A DNA stretch of 64,000 bases. Origin: CAVVFX01 sp963747535. GTDB lineage: Bacteria; Acidobacteriota; Terriglobia; Bryobacterales; Bryobacteraceae. The notes under the pieces are model-generated. The model was given only the letters and a program-made list of their open reading frames with translations, did no database searches and was not told the origin of the DNA. A program made the translations under genes and the position numbers. The DNA lies in assembly GCA_963747535.1 (NCBI GenBank), contig CAVVFX010000025.1, forward strand, positions 394,312 through 458,311, given 5' to 3'. Below, piece after piece: positions 45,071-53,109 of the stretch. The stretch's first letter is position 1; the number at the start of each line of letters is the position of its first letter.

Positions 45071-46489
45071 ATGCCACGCATCCTCATGGTCGCATCGGAG
45101 GCGACCCCTTTTGCCACCACCGGAGGTCTGGCTGATGTTGTCGGATCGCTGCCCCGCGAGATTGCGGCGCTGGGTCACCAGGTCGCCGTCCTGATCCCGC
45201 GCTACGGACGCGCACGGGAGGCCGAGTCTGATCCGGTTTGGGAAAACCTCACCCTCCGGCTAGGCCCCAGGTTGTACCAGACCGCGATCCACCGGGCCAA
45301 AGGCACCGCAGTTCCCTATTTCTTCCTCGATTACCCACCTCTCTACGATCGCGATCAACTGTATGGCGATGCCAGCGGCGATTATCCGGACAACCACCTT
45401 CGCTTCGCCCTGCTGTCCCGAGCCGCGTTCGAGGTGGCTCGCCTCCTGTTCCGCACCGATATCTTCCACTGCCACGACTGGCAGGCCGGACTCGTGCCGG
45501 TCTATCTCCAGACCCTCATGGCCACCGATCCGACTTTCATGGGTTGCCGCACTCTCCTGACCATCCACAACCTGGTCTACCGGGGTCTCTTTAAGCCTGA
45601 CGTGCTGCCGGAGATCGGTCTTCCGGCCGAGTTCTTCCAGCCCGATAAACTGGAGTTCTTCGGCGATATCAGCTATCTGAAGGGCGGACTGGTTTACAGC
45701 GATGCGCTGTCGACCGTGAGTCCGACCTATGCCAAAGAAATCCAGACGCCCGAGTATGGAGCCGGCCTCGATGGGTTGCTCCGTGCCCGCAGTTCGGTGC
45801 TGAGCGGTATCCTCAACGGCGTGGATTACGAGCGCTGGAATCCCGCGACCGATCCGCATATTGCCGCTCCCTATTCGGTGGAGGATCCGGCCCGCAAACA
45901 GGCCTGCAAGCGGGCTCTCCTGCAGGAATTCGGCCTTCCCGAAGCCGCCATGGAACGGCCCCTGTTGGGGATCGTCTCGCGGTTTACGGAGCAGAAAGGC
46001 TGCGACCTGGTCGCGCAGATTGCACCAGAGCTGTTCGGTTCGGATTGCTATCTCGTTGCACTCGGCAGCGGGGAGTCCCGCTACGAAGAGGCGTTCCGGC
46101 AGCTGGCCGCCGATCATCCCGACCGTGCCGGCGTGTATATCGGCTACAACGACGGACTGGCGCATCGCGTTGAGGCCGGGTCGGATATCTTCCTCATGCC
46201 CAGCCGCTACGAGCCTTGTGGCCTGAACCAGCTCTACAGCCTTCGCTACGGAACCCCACCGGTGGTGAGGGCGACCGGCGGCCTCGAAGATTCCATCGAT
46301 GAGGAGACCGGTTTCAAATTTTGCGAATACTCTCCGGAAGCGTTTCTGGCCGCCGTGCAGCGCGCGTGCGCTTCATGGACGGACCGTAAAGCGTGGGCAT
46401 TACGGATGCGGGCCGGCATGTCGCGCGATTTTTCGTGGAAGCGCTCGGCTCGCGAATATTCCGATCTCTACGACCGGCTGGTACCGTAA
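45071..46489 (+). CDS. glgA: Glycogen synthase (ADP-glucose type, GT5)
   Basis: Extends alpha-1,4-glucan chains. 472 aa, normal length. Clear GT5 features: ILMVASEATPFATTGGLADVVGSLPREI at the start, HDWQAGLVPVYLQTL, TIHNLVYRGLF, ILNGVDYERWNP, VSRFTEQKGCDLV, and the C-terminal MPSRYEPCGLNQLYSLRYG with TGGLEDSID. The usual KxGGL Lys that contacts ADP-glucose is Thr here (FATTGGLADV). The ATG at 45071 directly follows a repeat arm, so the ribosome-binding site is weak (CGGA). Glycogen could feed the GH15/TreS genes at the left end. Confidence 0.95.
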   Translation: MPRILMVASEATPFATTGGLADVVGSLPREIAALGHQVAVLIPRYGRAREAESDPVWENLTLRLGPRLYQTAIHRAKGTAVPYFFLDYPPLYDRDQLYGDASGDYPDNHLRFALLSRAAFEVARLLFRTDIFHCHDWQAGLVPVYLQTLMATDPTFMGCRTLLTIHNLVYRGLFKPDVLPEIGLPAEFFQPDKLEFFGDISYLKGGLVYSDALSTVSPTYAKEIQTPEYGAGLDGLLRARSSVLSGILNGVDYERWNPATDPHIAAPYSVEDPARKQACKRALLQEFGLPEAAMERPLLGIVSRFTEQKGCDLVAQIAPELFGSDCYLVALGSGESRYEEAFRQLAADHPDRAGVYIGYNDGLAHRVEAGSDIFLMPSRYEPCGLNQLYSLRYGTPPVVRATGGLEDSIDEETGFKFCEYSPEAFLAAVQRACASWTDRKAWALRMRAGMSRDFSWKRSAREYSDLYDRLVP

Positions 46490-46528
46490 GGCAGACGGGC
46501 GTTTTTCGTGGTCTATCATGCTGCTACT
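46484..46528. repeat. Degenerate copy of the two-hairpin repeat after glgA
   Basis: CCGTAAGGCAGAC, then GGGCGTTTTTCGTGGTCT, then ATCATGCTGC. The order matches copies A-C but the second hairpin is lost and several stem bases differ. The glgA stop codon TAA is within its first 6 bases. Confidence 0.4.
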
Positions 46529-46603
46529 ATCGTTTGAGGCGGGCATGAATCCCGGCGATGGAGTAATTAATCTAAGAGCAGTACGAGGAAAAAGAGAATA
46601 GAC

Positions 46604-46933
46604 ATGGCAGGAGCGAATACACTCAACTTTACTGACGGCGGTTTCGACCAGGAGGTGTTGCAATCACCAGTGCCGGTACTCGTCGACTTCTGGGCGGAAT
46701 GGTGCGGCCCCTGCAGGCAGATGACGCCTACGATCGATGCAGTTGCCACCGAGTACCAGGGCAAAGCCAAGATCGGCAAACTGAACGTCGATGAGAACGG
46801 CCAGGTAGCGATGCGCTACAACATCCGCGGCATTCCGACGCTGCTGTTATTCAAAGGCGGACAAGTCGTGGAGCAGCGGGTCGGCGCGGTAGGTAAGTCA
46901 GAAGTCACCAAAATGCTGGACGCTCACGTCTAG
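46604..46933 (+). CDS. trxA: Thioredoxin
   Basis: Cytosolic dithiol reductant, 109 aa. The active site is VDFWAEWCGPCRQMTPTID and the cis-Pro loop is IRGIPTLLLFKGGQVVEQRVG. No signal peptide. The start ATG follows a GAGGA-like site (AGTACGAGGAAAAAGAG). It converges with the DUF3106 gene across a copy of the dispersed repeat. Confidence 0.97.
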   Translation: MAGANTLNFTDGGFDQEVLQSPVPVLVDFWAEWCGPCRQMTPTIDAVATEYQGKAKIGKLNVDENGQVAMRYNIRGIPTLLLFKGGQVVEQRVGAVGKSEVTKMLDAHV

Positions 46934-47002
46934 TACAGGCACCCAAGCTCAGACCTGAAACACGCACCCAAACTCAAGCTAAAACAGGCAGACCCAAGAG
47001 CA

Positions 47003-47058
47003 CCGCGGGGCAGACCATCGTTTTATGTGGTCTGCCCGGCTGCGCAGCAGCCGCTTTT
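47003..47058. repeat. Two-hairpin dispersed repeat, copy B
   Basis: Hairpin 1: GGGCAGACCA (47008-47017), 10-base loop, TGGTCTGCCC (47028-47037). Hairpin 2: CGGCTGC, GCA, GCAGCCG (47037-47053), then CTTTT. It lies between the convergent trxA and DUF3106 genes, so a bidirectional terminator function is plausible. A further GCGCAGCGGCC stretch follows at 47066-47076. Confidence 0.85.
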
Positions 47059-47078
47059 CTAAACTGCGCAGCGGCCAT

Positions 47079-47648
47079 TTACCGCTTCGACTCAACCAAC
47101 GAAATATCCCCAATCATCTGCTGTTCCGAAGGAGTGTACTTGCTTCTGAACTCCTCTGAGTTCATCAGCGCACGCCGGTCGGAATCCGACAAGCCGCTCA
47201 TCTGATTGATCTGCGCCTGTATCTGCCGGTGCCGCGGCTGCGGAACGGTCTGAAAGTTCTTCAAAGAAGCCCGAACTTCGGCGCGCTTTTGCGGGGGCAG
47301 CATCTGCAGCCGCTGGAAACGTTCCAGCTCTCTGGCCCGCTGCTGGGGGGGTATCTTCTGGTAGTTCTTGAGCTTCGCCAGCACTTGCTCGCGCCGCGCA
47401 GGGGGCAGGGAACTCAAGGCCTTGTTACGTTGTTCGGGAGTAAGCTTGAGCAGTTTCTCCAGATTCTGGGGAGACGCGGGGCCGCCTTCAGGCGGTTCTT
47501 GGGGTCTGTTTTTGGATGGCGGGGGCGCTGATTGCTGTGCCCGGGGCGGGGTGGAAGGTTTCGCCGCCGGCCGGGTCACCTTCTGGGCATCGGCTGGGTT
47601 TACGAGGCACACCGCTGCGAACACCGGAATGGCGGCAATCAACTTCAT
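47079..47648 (-). CDS. Exported DUF3106-like protein
   Basis: 189 aa with a signal peptide (MKLIAAIPVFAAVCLVNPADA) and a Pro/Gln/Ser-rich linker (residues 22-60). Helical 'LTPEQR-x-x-x-L-x-x-LPPxxR' units follow (LLKLTPEQRNKALSSLPPAR and ELERFQRLQMLPPQKRAE), the pattern of DUF3106 proteins. Periplasmic, function unknown. It is third in the sigma/anti-sigma operon read leftward from 48.8 kb, with 7 bases to the anti-sigma stop. Confidence 0.75.
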   Translation of the reverse strand: MKLIAAIPVFAAVCLVNPADAQKVTRPAAKPSTPPRAQQSAPPPSKNRPQEPPEGGPASPQNLEKLLKLTPEQRNKALSSLPPARREQVLAKLKNYQKIPPQQRARELERFQRLQMLPPQKRAEVRASLKNFQTVPQPRHRQIQAQINQMSGLSDSDRRALMNSEEFRSKYTPSEQQMIGDISLVESKR

Positions 47649-47655
47649 TCAACGT

Positions 47656-48147
47656 TTACATCGTCTCCGCTGAGGAGGATGTTGCGCCCGAATCAAGCTG
47701 GCGCAAAAGCTGTAGATCGTCGAGTGCATTCTCTACCTGCTCGGCTTCTGTCACACTAACACGAATCGCGGGCGGGGTAGAGGGGGCAGTGAGGGAAACT
47801 GAATGATCCAGCATAAAACCAGCCATGATCAGCAGACCGGCAAACGCGAGAGGGATAGCCGGTTTCCACATCGCCCAGGGGGTTGAGATCAGACGCACGT
47901 ACCACGGAGCCGCCGCTTCAGACTCGATCCGCTGATACAGACGCCGGTTGAAATCGGGCGTGACTGGAGGCGCTTCCCAGGCATCCAGCGCCTGCCAGAC
48001 CAGTTCCTGCTTGACGCGAAATTCCGCGCACTCCGCACACACGTCCATATGGCTTTCGAGGATCGCCGTCTTGGCCGGATCCAACCGCCGCGCGGTATAC
48101 GCCAATAGCATCTCGGCAGTTTCTTCGGTTCGGATTGGACAGTTCAT
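47656..48147 (-). CDS. Anti-sigma factor with zinc-finger HxxxCxxC (module 2)
   Basis: 163 aa. Cytosolic zf-HC2 motif (ESHMDVCAECAEFRV), a middle region, one TM helix (about 100-118; IPLAFAGLLIMAGFMLD) and a short periplasmic tail with an acidic end. Partner of the ECF sigma factor encoded 51 bases upstream. Unlike module 1, the TM helix is preceded by a Trp/Pro-rich stretch (APWYVRLISTPWAMWKP). Confidence 0.88.
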   Translation of the reverse strand: MNCPIRTEETAEMLLAYTARRLDPAKTAILESHMDVCAECAEFRVKQELVWQALDAWEAPPVTPDFNRRLYQRIESEAAAPWYVRLISTPWAMWKPAIPLAFAGLLIMAGFMLDHSVSLTAPSTPPAIRVSVTEAEQVENALDDLQLLRQLDSGATSSSAETM

Positions 48148-48198
48148 AGTGCTCGTAACTCCTTTCTTACGTTTAACGCAGGAGACCTGAATCTCGTG

Positions 48199-48801
48199 TC
48201 ACGCCATATGCGCGAGCCGGGCCCGCAGCGTTTCATATGCCCGAAACAGCAGTGACTTCACTGCCGACTCCGAGCAGTCCAGCGCTCTCGCAATTTGCGA
48301 ATATTCCATCTCTTCATACTTATGCATCAGCACGGCCGCACGCTGCTTCTCCGGCAGCGCTGCGATCGCTCGCCGCACTTCGTCCAGACGAACCTCATAG
48401 AGCATTCTCTGCTCCACGGTAACCCGGCGATCCGCCACTTCCCGGACTGGCCCGTCGCCGCTAACATCATCCAGCCGTTCTTGCCCGCGTTCATTCTTGC
48501 CGTCTCGCAGCCAGTTGAGAGCCAGGTGAGTGGCAATCCGGAACAGCCAGGTCGTAAATTTCGCCGTCGGTTCGTAGGTGTTCCTGGAACGATAAACCCG
48601 CAGAAATACTTCCTGCGCCAACTCTTCCGAAACCGCGTGATCCTGCACCATCCGGTACAAAAAGTGGACCACGGGCGACCTATGTTTTTCAAGGAGCTCT
48701 GTAAAACTGGCCCCGTCGCCGTCCTTGACACGAAGCATCAACTGCGCATCGTAGTCAAGAGCCGCCGAGGCTCCCATACCCGTGTTAACCCCTTCAGCCA
48801 T
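48199..48801 (-). CDS. ECF RNA polymerase sigma factor (module 2)
   Basis: 200 aa. Region 2: DYDAQLMLRVKDGDGASFTE, SEELAQEVFLRVYRSRNTYE and KFTTWLFRIATHLALNWLRD; region 4: AIAALPEKQRAAVLMHKYEE and YSQIARALDCSESAVKSLLF. It is a typical RpoE/SigK-like ECF factor. It heads a leftward operon sigma, anti-sigma, DUF3106, mirroring the rightward module at 43.4-44.9 kb. Confidence 0.94.
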   Translation of the reverse strand: MAEGVNTGMGASAALDYDAQLMLRVKDGDGASFTELLEKHRSPVVHFLYRMVQDHAVSEELAQEVFLRVYRSRNTYEPTAKFTTWLFRIATHLALNWLRDGKNERGQERLDDVSGDGPVREVADRRVTVEQRMLYEVRLDEVRRAIAALPEKQRAAVLMHKYEEMEYSQIARALDCSESAVKSLLFRAYETLRARLAHMA

Positions 48802-48836
48802 AGGTTAGTTTCGGTGAATTCCGTGGAACCACTTGC

Positions 48837-49835
48837 TTATTCCATCTTTAGCGAGCGTTCCATAAGCTCACGCACAGCCTCTGCCGGTGAACGCCCCAAG
48901 TTTAACATCGCATGCATCTGTTGCGCGATCGGCATTTCTACTGAATACCTTGCCGCTAACGCCACCGTCGCACCGCAGGTTTTTACTCCTTCCGCGATCA
49001 TGGGCCGTGACCCGACGATTTCCAGAAGTCCCCTGCCTGCCGCTAACTCTAAACCCACCTGGCGGTTACGGCTAAGCTCTCCAGTACAGGTTAAGACTAG
49101 ATCACCTAAACCGGCGAGTCCCGATAGTGTTGCCGGCTTTCCGCCCATCGCAACTGCCAGCCGCGTCATCTCCGCCAAGCCCCGTGTGATCAGGGCAGCC
49201 AGGGCATTGTGGCCCAGTTCGAGACCTGCGCACACGCCGGCACCGATCGCCACGACGTTCTTTACCGCGCCGCCGATTTCCACACCGATCGTGTCGCTTC
49301 CAGAATACACCCGTAGGGTCGGACCGGAGAATCGCTCGCGAACCACCCGCGATGCCTCCTGATCTACCGAGGCGGCCACGACTGCGGCCGGTTTGCCCGC
49401 CGCAACCTCCCGCGCGAACGTCGGACCTGAAAGCACCACCACGCGCGGCACAAAGACCTTCCCGACCACCTCGCGTATCACTTCCGTCATGCGATCGAGT
49501 GTTCCGTTCTCCAGCCCCTTCGTCGCGCTGACGAATAACATGTCGTCGCGAAGATACGGCAGGATGCGCTCAAAAATCCCCCGTACCACATGGGAAGGCA
49601 CCACGGAAATGACAATTGCGGCGCCCTCCAGCACGGGCTCCACGTCGGCCGACGAGAACACGTTGGACGGCAGCCGGAATCCCGGAAGGTACACCGCGTT
49701 TTCCCGCTCCCGCTCGATTTGCCGGGCCAGATCTCGCTCATAAACCCACAGCCCCACCGCGTCGAACCGCGAGGCCAAAACCATCGCGAGAGCCGTCCCC
49801 CAACTGCCTCCACCTATAATTGCCAGCCGGTTCAC
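48837..49835 (-). CDS. gpsA: Glycerol-3-phosphate dehydrogenase [NAD(P)+]
   Basis: Reduces dihydroxyacetone phosphate to sn-glycerol-3-phosphate for phospholipid synthesis. 332 aa from a GTG that overlaps the plsY stop (GTGA). The Rossmann motif AIIGGGSWGTALAMVLASRF is at the N-terminus. Other signatures are VSATKGLENGTLDRM, VVVLSGPTFAREVAAGKPAA, GAVKNVVAIGAGVCAGLELG with the catalytic Lys, and LAGLGDLVLTCTGELSRN. It supplies the substrate of PlsY, encoded just upstream. Confidence 0.97.
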   Translation of the reverse strand: MNRLAIIGGGSWGTALAMVLASRFDAVGLWVYERDLARQIERERENAVYLPGFRLPSNVFSSADVEPVLEGAAIVISVVPSHVVRGIFERILPYLRDDMLFVSATKGLENGTLDRMTEVIREVVGKVFVPRVVVLSGPTFAREVAAGKPAAVVAASVDQEASRVVRERFSGPTLRVYSGSDTIGVEIGGAVKNVVAIGAGVCAGLELGHNALAALITRGLAEMTRLAVAMGGKPATLSGLAGLGDLVLTCTGELSRNRQVGLELAAGRGLLEIVGSRPMIAEGVKTCGATVALAARYSVEMPIAQQMHAMLNLGRSPAEAVRELMERSLKME

Positions 49836-50434
49836 CGCTTCCGGCCTTTAAGTGAGAGAACTCTCTCCGTACCCTCCCGCAGCCGGGCAATGTTCTCCCG
49901 ATGCCGGTACACGATAAACGCTCCTGCAAATAATGACGCGAAAATAACTGGAAATGGTGGGTGCGCAATCAGGTAAACTGCCAAAGGGAACAGGCCTGCT
50001 GCCAGAATCGAGCCGAGCGAGATAAATCGCGTCAGCGTGACAGCCACCACGAAAACCAGCGTAACTGCCCCAATCGCGGACGGAGTCAGAAAAAGGAACG
50101 CCCCAAGCGTGCTTGCCACGGCTTTCCCTCCCTTAAATCCCAGGAACACCGGATAAGCGTGTCCGAGGATCACCGCAACCGCGGCTAAGGCGCTCCACAC
50201 CGGATCGCCGCCAGTAAGACGCCACGCCAGCCAGACGGCCACATAGCCTTTCGCAAAGTCGAGCAACAGCGTCAGCACACCTGCCGCCCGTCCCGTGGTG
50301 CGCAGAACGTTGGTCGCTCCGATATTGCCGCTGCCCGTCTTCCGGATATCGGTTCCGGTCGTCGCCCGCACGATCAGGTAACCGAACGGTATCGAACCCA
50401 GCAGGTAAGCCATGAGAACTGCCGGCAACCCCAT
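49832..50434 (-). CDS. plsY: Acyl-phosphate:glycerol-3-phosphate acyltransferase
   Basis: First acylation in phospholipid synthesis, integral membrane protein of 200 aa with about five TM helices. Signatures: LLGSIPFGYLIVRATTGTDI, KTGSGNIGATNVLRTTGR (acyl-phosphate loop), LLLDFAKGYVAVWLAW and ILGHAYPVFLGFKGGKAVAS. The ATG at 50434 overlaps the thpR stop by one base (TGATG), giving a coupled thpR-plsY-gpsA run; an ATG 21 bases further in would also serve. The longer frame upstream is only the shadow of thpR. Confidence 0.95.
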   Translation of the reverse strand: MGLPAVLMAYLLGSIPFGYLIVRATTGTDIRKTGSGNIGATNVLRTTGRAAGVLTLLLDFAKGYVAVWLAWRLTGGDPVWSALAAVAVILGHAYPVFLGFKGGKAVASTLGAFLFLTPSAIGAVTLVFVVAVTLTRFISLGSILAAGLFPLAVYLIAHPPFPVIFASLFAGAFIVYRHRENIARLREGTERVLSLKGRKR

Positions 50435-51018
50435 CACAGCGGAAACTCCGCGAGCGGCGTATAGACTGATCCATGACTGCCGGGCCGGCTCAGGTACAAG
50501 TGAAAAGAGCCGGCGTCGAATTCGCCGAACTGCGGATCGGGATCCCGGGCAACGGCTTCGCGCAGGGCATCGAGACCCGGCCGGGTGGTTTTCTCCGGAT
50601 CGATCCGGGCCAGCGTCAGATGCGGCGAATAGGTCTTGTTCTCCGGCTTGACGCCTAACTTTGCGCAAGCCTGATCAATCCGGGACGCCAGCGCCGCAAG
50701 CGGTGGACCACCGTCGACCCCGGCCCAGAAAATCCTCGGCGATCGCGCATGAGGATAGAAGCCGAGCCCGCGCACGGCAATGCGGAAGGGGCCGCTGCCT
50801 CGTAAGGGGGCCAGCGCCTGCGTCATCGTTTCCAGCCGGTACTGCGGCCACGCGCCGATGAATTTGGTTGTGATGTGAAAATTAGAGGCAGGGCTCCAGC
50901 GAATCGCGGCCAGCGGTTTGAGACGCCGCACCAGTTCGTCGAGCCGCGCGCTGATGGCCGGTGGCACCGCGATACCGGTGAAGAGCCGCAAGCTGCCTTC
51001 TGAAGATTTTTGTATCAT
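50434..51018 (-). CDS. thpR: RNA 2',3'-cyclic phosphodiesterase (2H family)
   Basis: 194-aa cytosolic 2H phosphoesterase. The two catalytic HxT motifs are at NFHITTKFIGAW and YSPHLTLARIDPEK, about 85 residues apart, which defines the family. N-terminal RLFTGIAVPPAISARL is typical. It opens 2',3'-cyclic phosphates in vitro; the cellular role is not settled. Its start is divergent from the DNA glycosylase with 12 bases between the two ATGs, so the two promoters must overlap the opposite genes. Confidence 0.93.
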   Translation of the reverse strand: MIQKSSEGSLRLFTGIAVPPAISARLDELVRRLKPLAAIRWSPASNFHITTKFIGAWPQYRLETMTQALAPLRGSGPFRIAVRGLGFYPHARSPRIFWAGVDGGPPLAALASRIDQACAKLGVKPENKTYSPHLTLARIDPEKTTRPGLDALREAVARDPDPQFGEFDAGSFHLYLSRPGSHGSVYTPLAEFPL

Positions 51019-51030
51019 CCGAGCGTGTCT

Positions 51031-51624
51031 ATGATAACAACCCGGAGCACGGGGCTAGGTCCAATCCTGCCGCGAAGTTTCTACAACCGGCCGCCCATCC
51101 AGGTCGCGCGCGATCTGCTGGGCAAGGTTCTGATTCACGGAGCGACCGGCGGCATCATCGTCGAAACCGAAGCCTATCTCGGACTGGACGACGCCGCTTC
51201 ACACGCTTACCGCGGCCTCACCAAGCGCACCGAAGTGATGTTCGGACCGCCGGGACATGCGTACGTCTACTTCATTTACGGCATGTACGAGTGCGTCAAT
51301 GTGGTTACCGAGCCGTCGGGCACAGCGGGCGCAGTTCTCATCCGCGCCCTTGAGCCCTTGCTCGGCGTCGACCTGATGCGGATTCGAAGGCCGGGCGCGA
51401 AGCGCCTCCGGGATATCGCGTCGGGTCCCGGAAAACTCACTCTCGCGCTCGGCATCACGCGGGCACAGAACGGAGCGGATGTCACGAAAGGCGCGCTCGT
51501 CGTGCGCGACCGGCGGGGCGCGGAGCCTTTCGAAATCGTCGCCGGCCCGCGCATCGGCATCTCCAAATGTGCCGACCTCCCGCTCCGCTTCACCATCGCA
51601 GGGAGTGAGTTTGTGAGCCGGTAG
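51031..51624 (+). CDS. DNA-3-methyladenine glycosylase (AAG/MPG type)
   Basis: Removes alkylated purines in base-excision repair. 197 aa. Family features: FYNRPPIQVARDLLGKVLIH, VETEAYLGLDDAASHAYRGL with the catalytic Glu, RTEVMFGPPGHAYVYFIYG with the intercalating Tyr region, and GPGKLTLALGIT. ATG 51031 gives a normal start; a TTG at 51010 is also in frame. It is divergent from thpR with no room for a long promoter. Confidence 0.95.
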   Translation: MITTRSTGLGPILPRSFYNRPPIQVARDLLGKVLIHGATGGIIVETEAYLGLDDAASHAYRGLTKRTEVMFGPPGHAYVYFIYGMYECVNVVTEPSGTAGAVLIRALEPLLGVDLMRIRRPGAKRLRDIASGPGKLTLALGITRAQNGADVTKGALVVRDRRGAEPFEIVAGPRIGISKCADLPLRFTIAGSEFVSR

Positions 51625-51734
51625 ATCTGTTCGAGCGGCGTGTCCTTCCATCCTCACAACGGTCGCGCTAAGGTCGTACATACGCAAATGCAGCTTCGAA
51701 TTGCTCTTGTGCTCGCAGCATCGCCGGCGCGCGT

Positions 51735-51757
51735 ACTATGCGCAAATTGCGTATAGT
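51735..51757. promoter_or_regulatory. 23-bp palindrome at the toxin-antitoxin promoter
   Basis: Arms ACTAT-G-CGCAA (51735-51745) and TTGCG-T-ATAGT (51747-51757) around a central A: 10 of 11 arm pairs match. It ends 6 bases before the first in-frame ATG of the toxin gene (51764) and overlaps the region where its promoter must lie. A site for the HTH antitoxin encoded downstream is the simplest reading. Confidence 0.65.
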
Positions 51758-51763
51758 AGTTAT

Positions 51764-52111
51764 ATGGATGATGTTCCCATGATCGTAGTGGAAACCCATC
51801 GGTTCCTGACGGGCGTGAAGTCGTCACTCTCGGAAAGCGAACGGGCCGACCTGGTTGCGTTCATTGGCGCCAATCCGGAAGCCGGCCAGATCATTCCTGA
51901 AACCGCCGGTGTGCGGAAAATCCGGTGGGGATTTTCCGGAAGAGGAAAGCGGGGCGGTGTTCGGGTGATTTACTAGTTTCACAGCCAACTGCTGCCTGTC
52001 TTCCTGCTGGCGGCATATGCGAAGAACGAAAAGTCGAACCTGACGAAAGCCGAGAGAAACGCGATGCGACGGCTTGTGCCACTAATCGCTGCGGGGTACG
52101 GGAGAAAGTAA
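51764..52111 (+). pseudogene. RelE/HigB-family toxin interrupted by an in-frame amber codon
   Basis: The frame encodes a HigB/RelE-type mRNA interferase start (MIVVETHRFLTGVKSSLSES, IPETAGVRKIRWG, GRGKRGGVRVIY). It then meets TAG at 51974-51976. Without that stop the same frame continues for 44 codons with the expected end of the family (LLPVFLLAAYAKNEKSNLTK, ERNAMRRLV) to TAA at 52109-52111. Relatives have Tyr or Phe here, so a TAC or TAT to TAG change explains it. The truncated product lacks the last strands and the KNE-region that the family uses for catalysis, so it should be inactive. The true start may be the ATG at 51779. Confidence 0.82.
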
Positions 52112-52124
52112 TAAGGAGATACTC

Positions 52125-52469
52125 ATGACCAGGATCAAAACGACAGCTAAGAAGACGAAAGCAGCCGAGCGGGCCAGCGTCGGCGGGCGCATCATTGAGG
52201 GACTGGAAGAGGCAATTGCATGGACGAGGGGAGAGAACGATCGCGCCCGCGTAACGCTGGTGCACGTTCCTACCGTGGATGTTCGCAAAGTCCGTAAGAA
52301 GATGAGACTGAGCCAAACGCAGTTTGCGGTTAAGTTTGGTTTCCCGCCTGCGACGCTGAGGAACTGGGAGCATGGCCGATCTCATCCGGATGCTCCGACG
52401 CGCGTTCTGCTAGCTGTAATTGCGAAGCACCCAGACGCCGTGGAAGACGTCCTCCGGAAGGCGAGTTGA
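52125..52469 (+). CDS. HTH-type antitoxin (HigA/NadS-like)
   Basis: 114-aa antitoxin. Residues about 52-110 form a Cro/C1-type helix-turn-helix (VRKVRKKMRLSQTQFAVKFG, then PPATLRNWEHGRSHPD). The N-terminal 50 residues are Lys-rich and would wrap the toxin. AAGGAG precedes the ATG by 7 bases. It follows the amber-interrupted toxin by 13 bases, the toxin-first order usual for higBA. It is intact, so the antitoxin persists without a functional toxin. Confidence 0.88.
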   Translation: MTRIKTTAKKTKAAERASVGGRIIEGLEEAIAWTRGENDRARVTLVHVPTVDVRKVRKKMRLSQTQFAVKFGFPPATLRNWEHGRSHPDAPTRVLLAVIAKHPDAVEDVLRKAS

Positions 52470-52620
52470 CGCTGTCTCGGCCGAGTTTCTGCCATCCCGA
52501 TAGTATCGTACGCACGCGAAACCTGCAGTGCTGACCGCCGACGCGCGTCCCAACCTACGATAACGCGGTTTTTCACTACGATTGTTTGCGATATCACTTC
52601 GTCAGTGGTCGAATAGACAT

Positions 52621-53007
52621 ATGGACCGGCGTGAACTCGTTCGAATGATGGTCCTGGACGCGATCTGTGATGACTTCGAGAACGTCGATCAGATAATCCT
52701 GCCAGAGGTGGCAGGGAATTGCCGGAAACTGGGACTCGTTGTTAAGCGTTCCGAAATCGTGAACGCGTTAGCCGGTTTGGTCGAGGACGGGCTGGCCAAG
52801 GCTTACGATCTCGCCAATCTGCCCAACCCCCGTGATTCGTTTTCCGGAGAACTTGAGAGCATGCGGTCGCTCGACCAGGTTGAAGAGAATTTCAAAACCT
52901 ACTTCTACATCACGAAAAAGGGAACGGATTTTCACGCCTCCGACGACGCATGGTGGCCCTTCGACGATGAAGGTAAGCGGCTGCCAGATTGGCACCTGGA
53001 CGAGTGA
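52621..53007 (+). CDS. Unknown protein, possibly winged-helix
   Basis: 128 aa, not recognised. The N-terminal half (LVRMMVLDAICDDFENVDQI and VKRSEIVNALAGLVEDGLAK) has the helix pattern of a winged-helix domain. The C-terminal half is acidic and aromatic (FYITKKGTDFHASDDAWWPF). It sits in the accessory islet between two toxin-antitoxin loci. There is no clear ribosome-binding site, but length and composition support coding. Confidence 0.6.
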   Translation: MDRRELVRMMVLDAICDDFENVDQIILPEVAGNCRKLGLVVKRSEIVNALAGLVEDGLAKAYDLANLPNPRDSFSGELESMRSLDQVEENFKTYFYITKKGTDFHASDDAWWPFDDEGKRLPDWHLDE

Positions 53008-53109
53008 GGCATATCAGGGTAACGCCTCGGAGAATGATATGTGCCGCTACCGGAGCGGATGCACCCGGGACAAGCCACTATGCGCGATTCAGGCGCTCAA
53101 TAGGGCAAA

